From positions 930,001 through 994,000 of the forward strand of contig NZ_JAUSUM010000002.1 of assembly GCF_030813635.1 (NCBI RefSeq): a stretch of 64,000 bases of DNA, read 5' to 3'. Every line of letters starts with the position of its first letter. Position 1 is the first letter of the stretch. Positions 54,992 through 63,912 of this stretch are shown piece by piece. The position numbers and the translations under genes are program-made. Source of the stretch: Salibacterium salarium. GTDB lineage: Bacteria; Bacillota; Bacilli; Bacillales; Marinococcaceae. The notes beneath the pieces are model-generated. The model was not told where the DNA came from. It saw nothing but the letters and a program-made list of their open reading frames with translations, and searched no databases.

Positions 54992-55741
54992 TTATTTCGA
55001 TGGTTTTCTAAAATTAGAACTTGCTGTCTGGTCGACTTGAGCGAACTTTTGTTGTTTATAAAATTCTTGAAACAGTTTAAGCAGGGCTCGCTTCTCTATT
55101 CTTGACACATAACTTCGAGAAATCCCTAGTTCTTTTGCGATTTCTCGTTGTGTTTTTTCTTTTTCTTTTTCTAAACCAAAACGATAAACAATGACCTCTT
55201 TTTCTCTTTCATCCAAGATGTTCATATAAGCCTGCACTTGTTTTTTCTCCATATTTAGTTGAATCAGGTCCGCTACATCAGGTCCCTCTTCCTCTAAAAC
55301 ATCAATAAGAGAAATTTCATTTCCTTCCTTGTCACTTCCGATTGGATCATGCAGAGAAATATCTTTTTTGACTTTTTTTAAAGCTCTAAGGTGCATAAGT
55401 ATTTCATTTTCTACACATCTTGCAGCGTAGGTAGCAAGCTTTGTGCCTTTTTCCGGAGAATAGCTTTCAATTCCTTTTATTAAACCGATGGTACCAATAG
55501 AAATTAGATCTTCCGTATCTTCTCTTGTGTTTTCAAATTTTTTAACAATGTGTGCCACTAATCTTAAATTATGTTCAATTAACATATTTCTTGAGTACTC
55601 GTCGCCTTGCTTCATTTTTTCAAGGTATTTCTTTTCTTCTTCCTTGCTTAAAGGTTGGGGAAAGGCGTTGTTTTTGACATAAGAGACAAACAAAGCCAGC
55701 TCTTTAAACAGATACATCATAGCAACAAAAACGCTGGACAA
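54992..55741 (-). CDS. sigK: Pro-sigma-K, late mother-cell sigma factor (uninterrupted)
   Basis: Directs late mother-cell transcription (coat and germination genes). It has a 20-residue hydrophobic pro-sequence ending in VS, followed by [12 protein letters not shown]; this matches the SpoIVFB cleavage site S20-Y21 of B. subtilis pro-sigma-K. Sigma region 2 ([29 protein letters not shown]) and region 4 ([22 protein letters not shown]) are intact. The TTG at 55741 follows GGAGGG. The gene is continuous, so no skin-type element splits it. A CATATAAT at 55783-55776 (minus strand) may be a sigma-E/K -10. Confidence 0.96.
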   Translation of the reverse strand: MSSVFVAMMYLFKELALFVSYVKNNAFPQPLSKEEEKKYLEKMKQGDEYSRNMLIEHNLRLVAHIVKKFENTREDTEDLISIGTIGLIKGIESYSPEKGTKLATYAARCVENEILMHLRALKKVKKDISLHDPIGSDKEGNEISLIDVLEEEGPDVADLIQLNMEKKQVQAYMNILDEREKEVIVYRFGLEKEKEKTQREIAKELGISRSYVSRIEKRALLKLFQEFYKQQKFAQVDQTASSNFRKPSK

Positions 55742-55905
55742 CGTTACCGCCCTCCTTCTTTAATCACTTATCTTCATTATATGCAGAGGGAGCTTTAAGT
55801 TGTTTGTCCTGTCTACCTTTTTCTAAATAAAATCGCCTTGTTTTCTTTAACCGTCCTACGGGAATATACAAATATAACACAAACACACATTCAGGAGTGA
55901 AAGCT

Positions 55906-56199
55906 ATGATGAATATTACATTAACACAGCCCGCTGTGAAATGGTTTCAAAAAGAAATGAATACCAAACCAGGAGATTATATACGATTTTACGCACGTTA
56001 CGGTGGGATATCTCCTATTCATCCCGGTTTTTCCATAGGTATTACCAAATCCGAACAACCCTATGAAATAGCCGTGCAAACGCAAGAAAACGGCGTAACA
56101 TTTTTCATTGAGGAAACGGATAAATGGTATTTTGACGGATATGACCTTCACGTGAAATTCAGTCGTAAAGACGATCAAATAAAATATGAATATCGTTAA
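55906..56199 (+). CDS. HesB/YneR-family protein
   Basis: A 97-residue protein of the HesB-like (Fe-S biosynthesis) fold, closest to YneR of B. subtilis. Family segments VKWFQKEMNTKPGDYIRFYA, RYGGISPIHPGFSIG and TDKWYFDGYDLHV are seen. The C-terminal cysteines needed for cluster binding in IscA are absent, as in YneR, so a scaffold role is doubtful. The ATG at 55906 has AGGAG eight bases upstream; a GTG three codons earlier overlaps it. Confidence 0.87.
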   Translation: MMNITLTQPAVKWFQKEMNTKPGDYIRFYARYGGISPIHPGFSIGITKSEQPYEIAVQTQENGVTFFIEETDKWYFDGYDLHVKFSRKDDQIKYEYR

Positions 56200-56235
56200 T
56201 AATGGATAGGTAAGTGAAAGTAGCAACACAAATTA

Positions 56236-56266
56236 AAAAATGCTGACTGGATATGAGCCAGTCAGC
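56236..56266. terminator. Hairpin after the YneR-like gene
   Basis: GCTGACTGG-ATATGAG-CCAGTCAGC is a perfect 9-bp stem. The U-tract is better on the minus strand (ATTTTTTAATT) than on the plus strand. The remainder of the 365-base gap (56200-56564) holds an ATGTAA/TTACAT inverted pair (56299-56335 area), the S9 peptidase promoter and no gene I can support. Confidence 0.55.
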
Positions 56267-56419
56267 TTCAAGTGGAGAGAGAGATGCCAACAAGGAAATG
56301 TAACGTCGGCAAAAGGAAAAGGAGTTTCCTTACATCTTAGTTTAGGATACATATGCCGTTCTTTCATTACTTTTGTCAGATAATATACCTTCCTTCTTAT
56401 TTAAAGAATAGTTAATCAT

Positions 56420-56448
56420 TTGAGTTTTTCTCCATTTTTTACTATACT
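56420..56448 (+). promoter_or_regulatory. Promoter of the S9 peptidase gene
   Basis: TTGAGT and TATACT are spaced by 17 bp, leaving a leader of about 110 bases. Confidence 0.6.
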
Positions 56449-56564
56449 AACTTCACACTAAGTATTTTATACGAATACACCATCTGCCTCTGCATATCCT
56501 GTTCTTATAGCATTTTTTATCACATAGAAAAATTCATTTATTTATTCATAAGGGGGAATTATTT

Positions 56565-58556
56565 TTGAGTTATAATAAACGTCCGATTACCTCAAATGAT
56601 TTAAAAAAGATAAACGTTGTCAGCGAACCTCAGATTTCTAGAGATGGAGAAAAATATGCTTTCGTTCAAAAGAAAATTGGAGATGATTTAAACTATTATT
56701 CCCATCTATTCATCCATTATCATACCGATGATATTCCTATCCAATGGACATTTGGGAAAGTGAAGGATCATTCTCCACGTTGGTCACAAGATGGCACAGA
56801 ACTTGCTTTTGTATCCAACCGTTCGGGAATAGACCAAATTTGGGTGATGTCAGCAGCAGGAGGAGAACCTCGTCAATTGACCTCCATCAAAAATGGAGCC
56901 ACTAATCCTATCTGGTCTCCAAACGGAAAATATCTGCTATTCTCTACTTCTTTACGAGCTGATGAATCTATGACTTTAGTCGATGAAAATCATACAGAAG
57001 ATAGTGACCCACAAAAAGAACCGGTTGTAGTGAACAAGCTTAGGTACAAATCCGACGATAAAGGATTTCGAAAAGGGAAACGATCCCACCTTGCTTTACT
57101 ACATTTAAAAACAAATGAAATCAATATACTGACTGATGGTGATTTTGATCATCATTCTGCCGATTGGTCTCCAGACAGCCGACACATTGTTTTCAGTGCG
57201 AATCGTGATGCTGACGAGGACGTTTCTAATACACTAGATTTATTCATCATTGATATTGAAACAGAAGACATCATTAAACTTACCGATTCTTCTGGTGTGT
57301 TTTCTCATGCCAATTGGTCCTATGACGGTAAAAAAATTGCTTGCATCGGACATGAACTTGAATATAAAGGAGCCACACTTAATCAAGTTTGGGTTATTGA
57401 TCCATTATCCAAGCAACGTACATGTATGACATTAAAGTGGGACGTACAAATTGGAGATGCTGCTATTAGTGACATTCGTTCCGGACATCCCAATCCAGGG
57501 CCTGTTTGGTCTCATGACCACAAACATCTGTTTTTTATGGCAAGTGATCATGGCATCACTGGAATTTACCAAATGGACATGGATGGCGAGATTTCTGCGG
57601 TCCATGAAGAAGATAATCACGTATTTGGATTTTCCTATCATTCCCAGCTTGATTTATTCGTTATGGGTATTAGTGATCCCTCCAATCCAGGTGACTTTTA
57701 TAAATTAAACAGAAATGAAAAAGGAAAAGTGAGACTGACAGATGTCAATGTCGAGTTTCTAAAAGAAGTTCACATGTCTATCCCTGAGCCGATCACAACA
57801 AAAGCCAATGACGGTTGGGAAATTCATGGTTGGCTGATGCGTCCAGCGAATTATGAGGAAGGACAGCGCTACCCTCTTGTCCTGGAAATACACGGGGGTC
57901 CACACGCGATGTATGCTAATACCTTCTTCCATGAACTGCAAGTGTTAGCTGCACAAGGTTATGCTATTTTGTATACAAATCCTAGAGGAAGTCACGGGTA
58001 CGGACAGACCTTTGTAAACGCATGCCGTGAAGATTATGGTGGAAAAGATTACAGCGATTTAATGAATGCTGTCGACCATGTCATAAACACCTACGACTTT
58101 ATTGATGAAAAACGTCTCGGCGTTACCGGGGGGAGTTACGGCGGTTTTATGACCAATTGGATAATTGGACATTCTAATCGGTTTAAAGCAGCAATTACCC
58201 AACGTTCTATTTCAAATTGGACAAGTTTTTATGGAGTAAGTGATATTGGATTTTTCTTTACCAATTGGGAGTTAGGAGCTCGTATGTTCGATGATCCTGA
58301 AAAACTATGGCATCATTCACCGTTGAAGTACGTAAAAAATATAAATACTCCTTTACTCATCATGCATGGTGAGAAAGACTATCGTTGTCCGATTGAACAA
58401 GGCGAACAACTTTTCACTGCGCTGAAACATTTAGACAAAACAGTTACTTTTTTAAGATTTCCAGACGCAAACCACGAATTGAGCCGCAGTGGCCCGCCTT
58501 CTCTTCGAATCGAGCGGTTAAATCATATGACTCAGTGGTTTAAAGAATACTTATAA
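56565..58556 (+). CDS. S9 family prolyl oligopeptidase/acylaminoacyl-peptidase-like enzyme
   Basis: A cytosolic serine peptidase of the S9C (YuxL-like) group, probably cleaving short or acylated peptides. An N-terminal beta-propeller with TolB/WD-like repeats (SPRWSQDGTELAFVSNRSG, NPIWSPNGKYLLFST, SADWSPDSRHIVFSANRD) is followed by an alpha/beta-hydrolase domain. The triad is S524 (GGSYGG), D605 (HGEKDYRCP) and H637 (DANHELSRSG). The TTG start at 56565 follows AAGGGGG. No signal peptide. It is monocistronic with its own promoter and terminator. Confidence 0.92.
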   Translation: MSYNKRPITSNDLKKINVVSEPQISRDGEKYAFVQKKIGDDLNYYSHLFIHYHTDDIPIQWTFGKVKDHSPRWSQDGTELAFVSNRSGIDQIWVMSAAGGEPRQLTSIKNGATNPIWSPNGKYLLFSTSLRADESMTLVDENHTEDSDPQKEPVVVNKLRYKSDDKGFRKGKRSHLALLHLKTNEINILTDGDFDHHSADWSPDSRHIVFSANRDADEDVSNTLDLFIIDIETEDIIKLTDSSGVFSHANWSYDGKKIACIGHELEYKGATLNQVWVIDPLSKQRTCMTLKWDVQIGDAAISDIRSGHPNPGPVWSHDHKHLFFMASDHGITGIYQMDMDGEISAVHEEDNHVFGFSYHSQLDLFVMGISDPSNPGDFYKLNRNEKGKVRLTDVNVEFLKEVHMSIPEPITTKANDGWEIHGWLMRPANYEEGQRYPLVLEIHGGPHAMYANTFFHELQVLAAQGYAILYTNPRGSHGYGQTFVNACREDYGGKDYSDLMNAVDHVINTYDFIDEKRLGVTGGSYGGFMTNWIIGHSNRFKAAITQRSISNWTSFYGVSDIGFFFTNWELGARMFDDPEKLWHHSPLKYVKNINTPLLIMHGEKDYRCPIEQGEQLFTALKHLDKTVTFLRFPDANHELSRSGPPSLRIERLNHMTQWFKEYL

Positions 58557-58575
58557 AAGGTTTCATTCAACATTA

Positions 58576-58610
58576 AAATCCAGAAGAATAGTCTTCTGGA
58601 TTTCTTTTAT
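58576..58610 (+). terminator. Terminator of the S9 peptidase gene
   Basis: AAATCCAGAAGA-ATAG-TCTTCTGGATTT is followed by CTTTT. Confidence 0.85.
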
Positions 58611-58686
58611 GGATTTAGATGAGTTTCAAGCAATTCTCTGCTATTATTGAGAATATAGACGAAAATGTTGAAGGTGGCATGTATTT

Positions 58687-59310
58687 GTGAATGGACGTAT
58701 AAAAGAGATTGTAAAGCAATTCGAAAATAGAAAACAAGGCATTATCAATGAAAACGCTATGAGGCATTATGCTATATTTCTTCCATTACTAGAATTAGAA
58801 AACGATATCCACCTTCTGTTTGAAGTACGGGCTAAACATATGAAACGTCAGCCTGGTGAAGTCTGCTTTCCAGGTGGCATGGTGGACTCATCAGATTCAA
58901 CACCAGCTGATGCAGCGGTAAGAGAGTTATGTGAGGAAATAGGGATTCAAAAAAATCATGCGACTATCATAGGAAGCCTGGATAAAATAATATCGCCGTT
59001 TAAACAGATTATTTTTCCGTATGTAGGGTATATTGAGGAAAACGCAGCTTATTCCCCTAATGAGGCGGAAGTAGAAGAATTGTTCACCGTTCCTTTATCA
59101 TACTTTCTAGATAACGAACCAATTCAACATAATATTCATTTAAAAATGGAAGCACCCGACTCTTTTCCTTATGACAGAATTCCTAATGGGAAGAACTATA
59201 AGTGGAATACTATCACTTTGCCTGAGCACTTCTATTATTATGAAGATTACGTTATTTGGGGATTGACAGCCCAAATAACGAAACACTTCATAGAAGAAGC
59301 AATCAAGTAA
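58687..59310 (+). CDS. NudL-like CoA pyrophosphatase (Nudix)
   Basis: A Nudix hydrolase of the UPF0035/NudL type, predicted to cleave CoA and CoA thioesters to phosphopantetheine and 3',5'-ADP. The PGEVCFPGGMVD block and Nudix box (63-87, with catalytic RELCEEIG) are clear. Aspartate/serine replace the first glutamate of the box, as is common in this subfamily. The GTG start has GGTGG nine bases upstream. It is 207 residues and a single gene. Confidence 0.85.
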   Translation: MNGRIKEIVKQFENRKQGIINENAMRHYAIFLPLLELENDIHLLFEVRAKHMKRQPGEVCFPGGMVDSSDSTPADAAVRELCEEIGIQKNHATIIGSLDKIISPFKQIIFPYVGYIEENAAYSPNEAEVEELFTVPLSYFLDNEPIQHNIHLKMEAPDSFPYDRIPNGKNYKWNTITLPEHFYYYEDYVIWGLTAQITKHFIEEAIK

Positions 59311-59325
59311 TTTTCCCGCATTGTA

Positions 59326-59553
59326 TTATTGTTCTGCCTTTTTGCGTTCTTTTTCTGCGAAGAAATGAAACGTTAATGAAAATAAGGCCAAGCCCCCGAT
59401 AATTAAAAACGAAGTCGTTTCCTTATCCGTCGGGATACTATTATCAGGAAGAAAAGCTCCAATTAGCAGAAAACAAGCGAGTGTTATTAATATCCTGCTG
59501 AATGTGTGTAAATCTTTCGCGTTTTTTTCTTTTGTGGTTGTCTCCTGATGCAT
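59326..59553 (-). CDS. yrhC: YrhC-family small membrane protein
   Basis: A 75-residue protein with two membrane helices (about 20-37 and 46-65) and charged ends. It resembles YrhC, which follows the mtnN-cysteine cluster in B. subtilis, and here lies directly downstream of mtnN. Function unknown. GGAG is seven bases from the ATG. Confidence 0.8.
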   Translation of the reverse strand: MHQETTTKEKNAKDLHTFSRILITLACFLLIGAFLPDNSIPTDKETTSFLIIGGLALFSLTFHFFAEKERKKAEQ

Positions 59554-59638
59554 TCCCCTTCTCCTCTCTTTTCACTTGTTTCGTTTGCTTCATCGTATCA
59601 TAGATTAACAAGTTGAAATGGAGGGGATTATTGGTAAT

Positions 59639-60340
59639 TTATTTGTTTTTCTGATGATGATCAATCATTGACAGCACTAGATTTGCCGAATTCACCGATG
59701 CCGTTTCCAAAAATTGATCATATGATTGTTTTGCATCTTTGCCTGCTATATCACTTAGCGCTCGTATTACAACGAATGGAATGTCAAAACGGTAACAAAC
59801 TTGAGCTATAGCCCCTGCTTCCATCTCTGAGCATTGAGGATTGATAAATGTTTTCTTTAAATAATCCACCTCGGACTCTCCACTCATAAACGAATCTCCC
59901 GATAATATTAGACCCGCTTCAATCGAAATATTCTCTTGATCCGCACACATCTTAGTTTGTTCCACAAGCTGCTTATCAGCGCTATACATTGCAGGCATTT
60001 GTGGCACTTGTCCATATTCATATCCAAACACGGTTGCATCGACATCATTGTACCTTACTTCTGACGATACTACTAAATCTCCCACTTCTAATTCAGGATT
60101 AAAACCACCAGCAGAACCCGTATTTATGACGATTTCAGGTTGGTATTTTTGTAATACAAGCGTTGTCGCTATAGCTGCATTCACTTTTCCTATGCCTGAT
60201 TTTATAAGGACAACCTCTTCATTATGAATGGAACCATAATGAAAATAAGTTCCACCTGCCTTATCATCTTCCCTATTCTCTAATTTTGATTTTAATAGTT
60301 CAACTTCTTCATCCATTGCACCAATTACTGCTATTGTCAT
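59639..60340 (-). CDS. mtnN: 5'-methylthioadenosine/S-adenosylhomocysteine nucleosidase
   Basis: Removes adenine from MTA, SAH and 5'-deoxyadenosine, feeding methionine salvage and the activated-methyl cycle. The N-terminal IAVIGAMDEEVELL (catalytic E12 region), NTGSAGGF and the C-terminal ALSDIAG motif (catalytic aspartate) are present. The ATG at 60340 is eight bases from AAAGGA and gives 233 residues; an ATG two codons earlier is too close. The methyltransferase yrrT, which precedes it in B. subtilis, is missing. Confidence 0.96.
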   Translation of the reverse strand: MTIAVIGAMDEEVELLKSKLENREDDKAGGTYFHYGSIHNEEVVLIKSGIGKVNAAIATTLVLQKYQPEIVINTGSAGGFNPELEVGDLVVSSEVRYNDVDATVFGYEYGQVPQMPAMYSADKQLVEQTKMCADQENISIEAGLILSGDSFMSGESEVDYLKKTFINPQCSEMEAGAIAQVCYRFDIPFVVIRALSDIAGKDAKQSYDQFLETASVNSANLVLSMIDHHQKNK

Positions 60341-60377
60341 TATCATTTTCCTTTCTCACTTTGCCTAATATGTACAA

Positions 60378-60409
60378 AACTGTTGCCGTTTAAATAGGCG
60401 GCAACAGTT
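60378..60409 (-). terminator. Terminator of yrrS
   Basis: AACTGTTGCCG / CGGCAACAGTT (11-bp stem, 10-base loop) lies 20 bases beyond yrrS, with TTTT on the minus strand. Confidence 0.8.
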
Positions 60410-60428
60410 GTTTTTATATCGGAATCTT

Positions 60429-61148
60429 TTATTGTCGATAAGGGTTAGAATCCAATCTTTCGACTTCTAAAGGTTTCCATCCCTCATTTTCAACAAATTG
60501 CATCGTCACTTGTAAAGGCTGATCCGCGTTACTAAGTGTACTTACCGTGCCAATTACCTTATCAACGTCGCCTCCATTTTCAATTTGCCACACTTTCATT
60601 TCTTCTTCACTTAAGTCCGTTGCATATCGCAAAGCTGCTTCCATCTCTTCCCAATTTTGACTGTCTTCATCAAAATCATGGCTGAAAGATCCGGATTGTT
60701 CTGTTCCAATCGGCTCCCATTCTCCATCTTCTGCTTCTGTTTCTGGTACAGAGAGCTGGTCGTCCTCATTGTCCTCTTCTCTATCTGAGGAGTTAATCTC
60801 ATTTTGTTGATCTTGTTCTTCTGTATTTTCATCAGAGGTGTTTTCTGGAGAATTATCCGTATCTACGGTTTCAGACTGATTATCTGTTTCTTGATTATCT
60901 TTTGGTGCCGTTTGATCTGTGGAGTCTTCCGTGTCTATCTCTTCTTCTTCACTATCTGGTGTGCTTTCATCATTTTGTTCCTCGTCTGAAGCTTCTTCGC
61001 TGCCCGGTAGAAATAATTGCAAAGCAAAGAACAGTATTAATGCCCCCACCACTAAAATGGATCCATTCAAAATACGGTTCATGCGTTTCCGTCTTCTCAT
61101 TTCATAACGATTGTCTTCTCCAAATCCTCGATTGTTGTTTTCACTCAT
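60429..61148 (-). CDS. yrrS: YrrS/DUF1510 membrane protein
   Basis: A 239-residue protein with a basic cytosolic N-terminus, one membrane helix (about 27-47), a long highly acidic Ser/Thr/Asp/Glu linker (about 50-135) and a compact C-terminal DUF1510 domain (about 140-239, ending LEVERLDSNPYRQ). In B. subtilis YrrS is linked to the penicillin-binding protein PbpI, next to it; no pbpI gene follows here. The ATG at 61148 follows AGGTGAG. The strongly acidic linker fits an external location in a halotolerant cell. Confidence 0.9.
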   Translation of the reverse strand: MSENNNRGFGEDNRYEMRRRKRMNRILNGSILVVGALILFFALQLFLPGSEEASDEEQNDESTPDSEEEEIDTEDSTDQTAPKDNQETDNQSETVDTDNSPENTSDENTEEQDQQNEINSSDREEDNEDDQLSVPETEAEDGEWEPIGTEQSGSFSHDFDEDSQNWEEMEAALRYATDLSEEEMKVWQIENGGDVDKVIGTVSTLSNADQPLQVTMQFVENEGWKPLEVERLDSNPYRQ

Positions 61149-61305
61149 TATTCTCACCTGCCATTTTGTCTCTCATAATATGATAGTGATAGCACATAGG
61201 ATTACTAATATCATATAAGATTTTGTCCATTTAATCGAGAGCAAATTGGAATTTTTTCAGCATTTTACACAAAGACATAGATTTGTGAAATATAATTGTT
61301 ATGGC

Positions 61306-61341
61306 AAGAAAGCAGTGTCCTTAATAGAACACTGCTTTCTT
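61306..61341 (-). terminator. Terminator of greA
   Basis: AAGAAAGCAGTGT / ACACTGCTTTCTT forms a 13-bp stem 13 bases past the greA stop; the U-tract is short. Confidence 0.75.
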
Positions 61342-61353
61342 CATATAACTTTA

Positions 61354-61830
61354 TTACTTCACTTCGATTATTTTCACATTAAATTCTCCGCCTGGAGTTT
61401 GAACTGTTACAGAATCTCCTACTTTTCGCCCTAATAAACTTTGAGCCATAGGAGAATCGTTGGATATTTTCCCTTCGAGTGGATCCGATTCAGCACTTCC
61501 AACGATAGTATAGATTTCTTCATCTCCATCAGGTATTTCTTTAAACTTCACAGATTTACCTAAAGCTACCTCGGAGTTATTAGAAGAATCTTCTTCTATA
61601 ATAACGGCATTCTTTATCATTTGTTCTAGTTGATTTATCCGTCCTTCTACAAATGCCTGTTCATCCTTAGCTGCATCATATTCAGAGTTCTCGGAAAGAT
61701 CCCCAAAACTTCTTGCTATTTTAATACGTTCCACAACTTCTTGACGTTTTTCCGTTTTAAGATATTCAAATTCTTCTTCTAGTTTACGTTTACCTTCTTC
61801 TGTCATGTAATGCTGTTTTTCTTCTGCCAT
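61354..61830 (-). CDS. greA: Transcription elongation factor GreA
   Basis: Rescues backtracked RNA polymerase by stimulating transcript cleavage. An N-terminal coiled coil (1-75) with acidic tip residues ([20 protein letters not shown]) and a C-terminal FKBP-like domain ([25 protein letters not shown]) are clear. The length of 158 residues is standard. GGAG lies about ten bases from the ATG. It has its own promoter; the udk gene that precedes it in B. subtilis is absent. Confidence 0.97.
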   Translation of the reverse strand: MAEEKQHYMTEEGKRKLEEEFEYLKTEKRQEVVERIKIARSFGDLSENSEYDAAKDEQAFVEGRINQLEQMIKNAVIIEEDSSNNSEVALGKSVKFKEIPDGDEEIYTIVGSAESDPLEGKISNDSPMAQSLLGRKVGDSVTVQTPGGEFNVKIIEVK

Positions 61831-61956
61831 TTTACCGTCACTCCTCTTTCCATTCAGTCAATCCTATTAATTTTGGACAAACAAAAAAAGCGTATCCTTC
61901 TTACAATAAATACTGATTGCACAGGCAGTATTTTTTCTGACTTACTTTCTGCCATT

Positions 61957-61985
61957 ATCATACGCACTGAACGCGCAAATTACAA
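61957..61985 (-). promoter_or_regulatory. Candidate promoter of greA
   Basis: TTGTAA (61985-61980) and TATGAT (61962-61957) are spaced by 17 bp. The leader contains a hairpin AATACTG / CAGTATT (near 61913-61934) that could attenuate or stabilise the mRNA. Confidence 0.55.
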
Positions 61986-62043
61986 TCAGTTTTCTTTTAA
62001 AAGTAACAAAAATGCTGATACAAAGAAGCTTTTACTCTTCTGT

Positions 62044-62685
62044 TTATTTTTTTATACTAACCGCAAGTCCGTCTCCTACCGTCAAAAAACGTGTTTTAAA
62101 CGAAGGATGTTTAGAAAGCCAGTCGTTATAATAACGAATCTTTTGAACCATTGAGCGAATCCTTTTTGGAGCTTCTTCTGGAACTGCTGTCCATCCTTTA
62201 AAAAACACATTGTCTGATATAATCAAACCGTTTGGTTTCACATACGGATGGTATCGTTCAAAAAAATCTATATACTTACCTTTTGCTGCATCTATAAACA
62301 ATACATCATACAGTTGCGATGTATCAAGTACAGGAGGTTCAGCTAATGCATCTGTATGAAGAAACGTGGTTTGTGTAGAAACGTTGCTTTTTTCTCTAAA
62401 ATAGAGTGCTTTTTCGTAGCTTTTTTGGTCCTTTTCCAACGATACTACGTGTACTCCTTGAAGGGCAGAAGCCATTCTTAACGCTGAATATCCAATAGCT
62501 GTTCCAATTTCTAATATTTTTTTACTTTGATGCACATCAAGAATTTGAAGCATAATATTTATGGATTCATTTTCAATAATTGGAACTTTTTGCTGTTGGG
62601 CATACTCCTCCATTTCTTTAAATAAGGCGTTGCTATCATTGCACAACGATTCTGCATATTGGCGCATGTTCTGCTGTTCATCCAT
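62044..62685 (-). CDS. trmR: tRNA 5-hydroxyuridine methyltransferase TrmR
   Basis: An O-methyltransferase (YrrM) that makes 5-methoxyuridine at the wobble position of tRNAs. SAM-binding ILEIGTAIGYSALRMA, the metal-binding FIDAAKGKY and SDNVFFKG motifs are all present; length is 213 residues. The ATG at 62685 lies nine bases from AGGAG; an out-of-frame ATG lies closer to that site. It follows mltG, as in B. subtilis, after a hairpin. Confidence 0.93.
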   Translation of the reverse strand: MDEQQNMRQYAESLCNDSNALFKEMEEYAQQQKVPIIENESINIMLQILDVHQSKKILEIGTAIGYSALRMASALQGVHVVSLEKDQKSYEKALYFREKSNVSTQTTFLHTDALAEPPVLDTSQLYDVLFIDAAKGKYIDFFERYHPYVKPNGLIISDNVFFKGWTAVPEEAPKRIRSMVQKIRYYNDWLSKHPSFKTRFLTVGDGLAVSIKK

Positions 62686-62715
62686 ACATCGTTTCTCCTA
62701 CACTTATAGATTAAC

Positions 62716-62765
62716 AAAAGGCGGCTTCTCTCTTGTTCCTATGAAATGAGAAGCCGTTATCTTTT
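62716..62765 (-). terminator. Hairpin between mltG and trmR
   Basis: CGGCTTCTC / GAGAAGCCG is followed on the minus strand by CTTTTG; probably a partial terminator within the mltG-trmR unit. Confidence 0.6.
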
Positions 62766-62784
62766 AAAATATAACAAATGTTAC

Positions 62785-63912
62785 TTATTCGTCCTCCGCT
62801 TCTATCCACTCACTGCGATATTTTTCTTGAACTTCCCGGTGCTCTTCGTACGTTTCATTGTATATAACTTCACCACTTCTTCTTGCATAAAAATACAAGT
62901 TGTCGCTTTCTTCTGGATTCAATACTGCTTCCACAGCAGGAGTGCCGGGACTTGCTATCGGACCAGGTGGAAACCCTTCAAAACGATACGTATTGTAAGG
63001 AGATTCACTCTCTAAATCCTCGTTCGTTGTCATATAATTATGTTCTCCAACTGCATACGATACCGTTGGATCAACTTCTAAACGCATTCCTTCATCCAAC
63101 CTGTTATACAAGACACCAGCAATGCGAGGACGATCTTCCTGTTCTCGAGCTTCTCTTTCCACAATAGAAGCTAAAGTTAACAGTTCATGAGGGGAATAAT
63201 CATTCTCCTCTACTTGTTCCGAAAATTTTACCATATTTTCTTGCGTACGTTCAATCATACGTTCAATAATAGTGCTGATTTTTACGTCTTCTTCTAAAAA
63301 TTCGTATTTTGCAGGAAATAAGTATCCTTCCAATGGATATCTTATGTCCTCATCAAGTATATCTTCGGTTAAAATGTTATGCCGATCAATTAATTCTGCT
63401 AAATATTCCTCGTCTTCGAGTTTTGCGCTAATGTCACTTAAATCATGAGTCGTTTCTTCGGAAATGACAGAAATAATATCTTCATACCAAGTACCCTCTG
63501 GTATAATAAACGATACGGAATATTCCTGCTCTACAATGCCTTCTTTTAACTCTTGAATAATCTCATCTATGTCCATGGATGGAGACAGTTCATATTCTCC
63601 CGCTTGGAAACCACTTTCATTCTTATAGCGGACATAATATTGAAAAATAGTTCCATTCTTAATTACTTCTTCTTCTTCGAGTATTTCTCCAATTGCTGCT
63701 GCATTGGAGCCAATAGGTATTTCAATATTTTTCGTTTCGTCACTCTCTTCATCGACGGGGTCAAGTGCAGAAGATATGTATACGTAGCTGCCTATTCCAA
63801 CCGCTGCTATGACAACAATAAGGATTGCCAAAGTAATAAAAACGATTCGCCGTACAACTTTAGCTTGATTTTCCTTTTCCTTAAAAGGGCCTTTATTTGA
63901 GTCATTTTCCAT
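62785..63912 (-). CDS. mltG: Endolytic murein transglycosylase MltG
   Basis: Cleaves nascent peptidoglycan strands and sets glycan chain length at the membrane. It has a basic cytosolic N-terminus, one membrane helix (about 22-45), a LysM-like region and the YceG domain with LTLASIVEREAREQEDRPRI (catalytic glutamate) and NTYRFEGFPPGPIASPG. The ATG at 63912 is nine bases from GGGAG and gives 375 residues; the upstream in-frame start lacks a ribosome site. It is first of mltG-trmR in the window; what precedes it lies beyond the edge. Confidence 0.95.
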   Translation of the reverse strand: MENDSNKGPFKEKENQAKVVRRIVFITLAILIVVIAAVGIGSYVYISSALDPVDEESDETKNIEIPIGSNAAAIGEILEEEEVIKNGTIFQYYVRYKNESGFQAGEYELSPSMDIDEIIQELKEGIVEQEYSVSFIIPEGTWYEDIISVISEETTHDLSDISAKLEDEEYLAELIDRHNILTEDILDEDIRYPLEGYLFPAKYEFLEEDVKISTIIERMIERTQENMVKFSEQVEENDYSPHELLTLASIVEREAREQEDRPRIAGVLYNRLDEGMRLEVDPTVSYAVGEHNYMTTNEDLESESPYNTYRFEGFPPGPIASPGTPAVEAVLNPEESDNLYFYARRSGEVIYNETYEEHREVQEKYRSEWIEAEDE

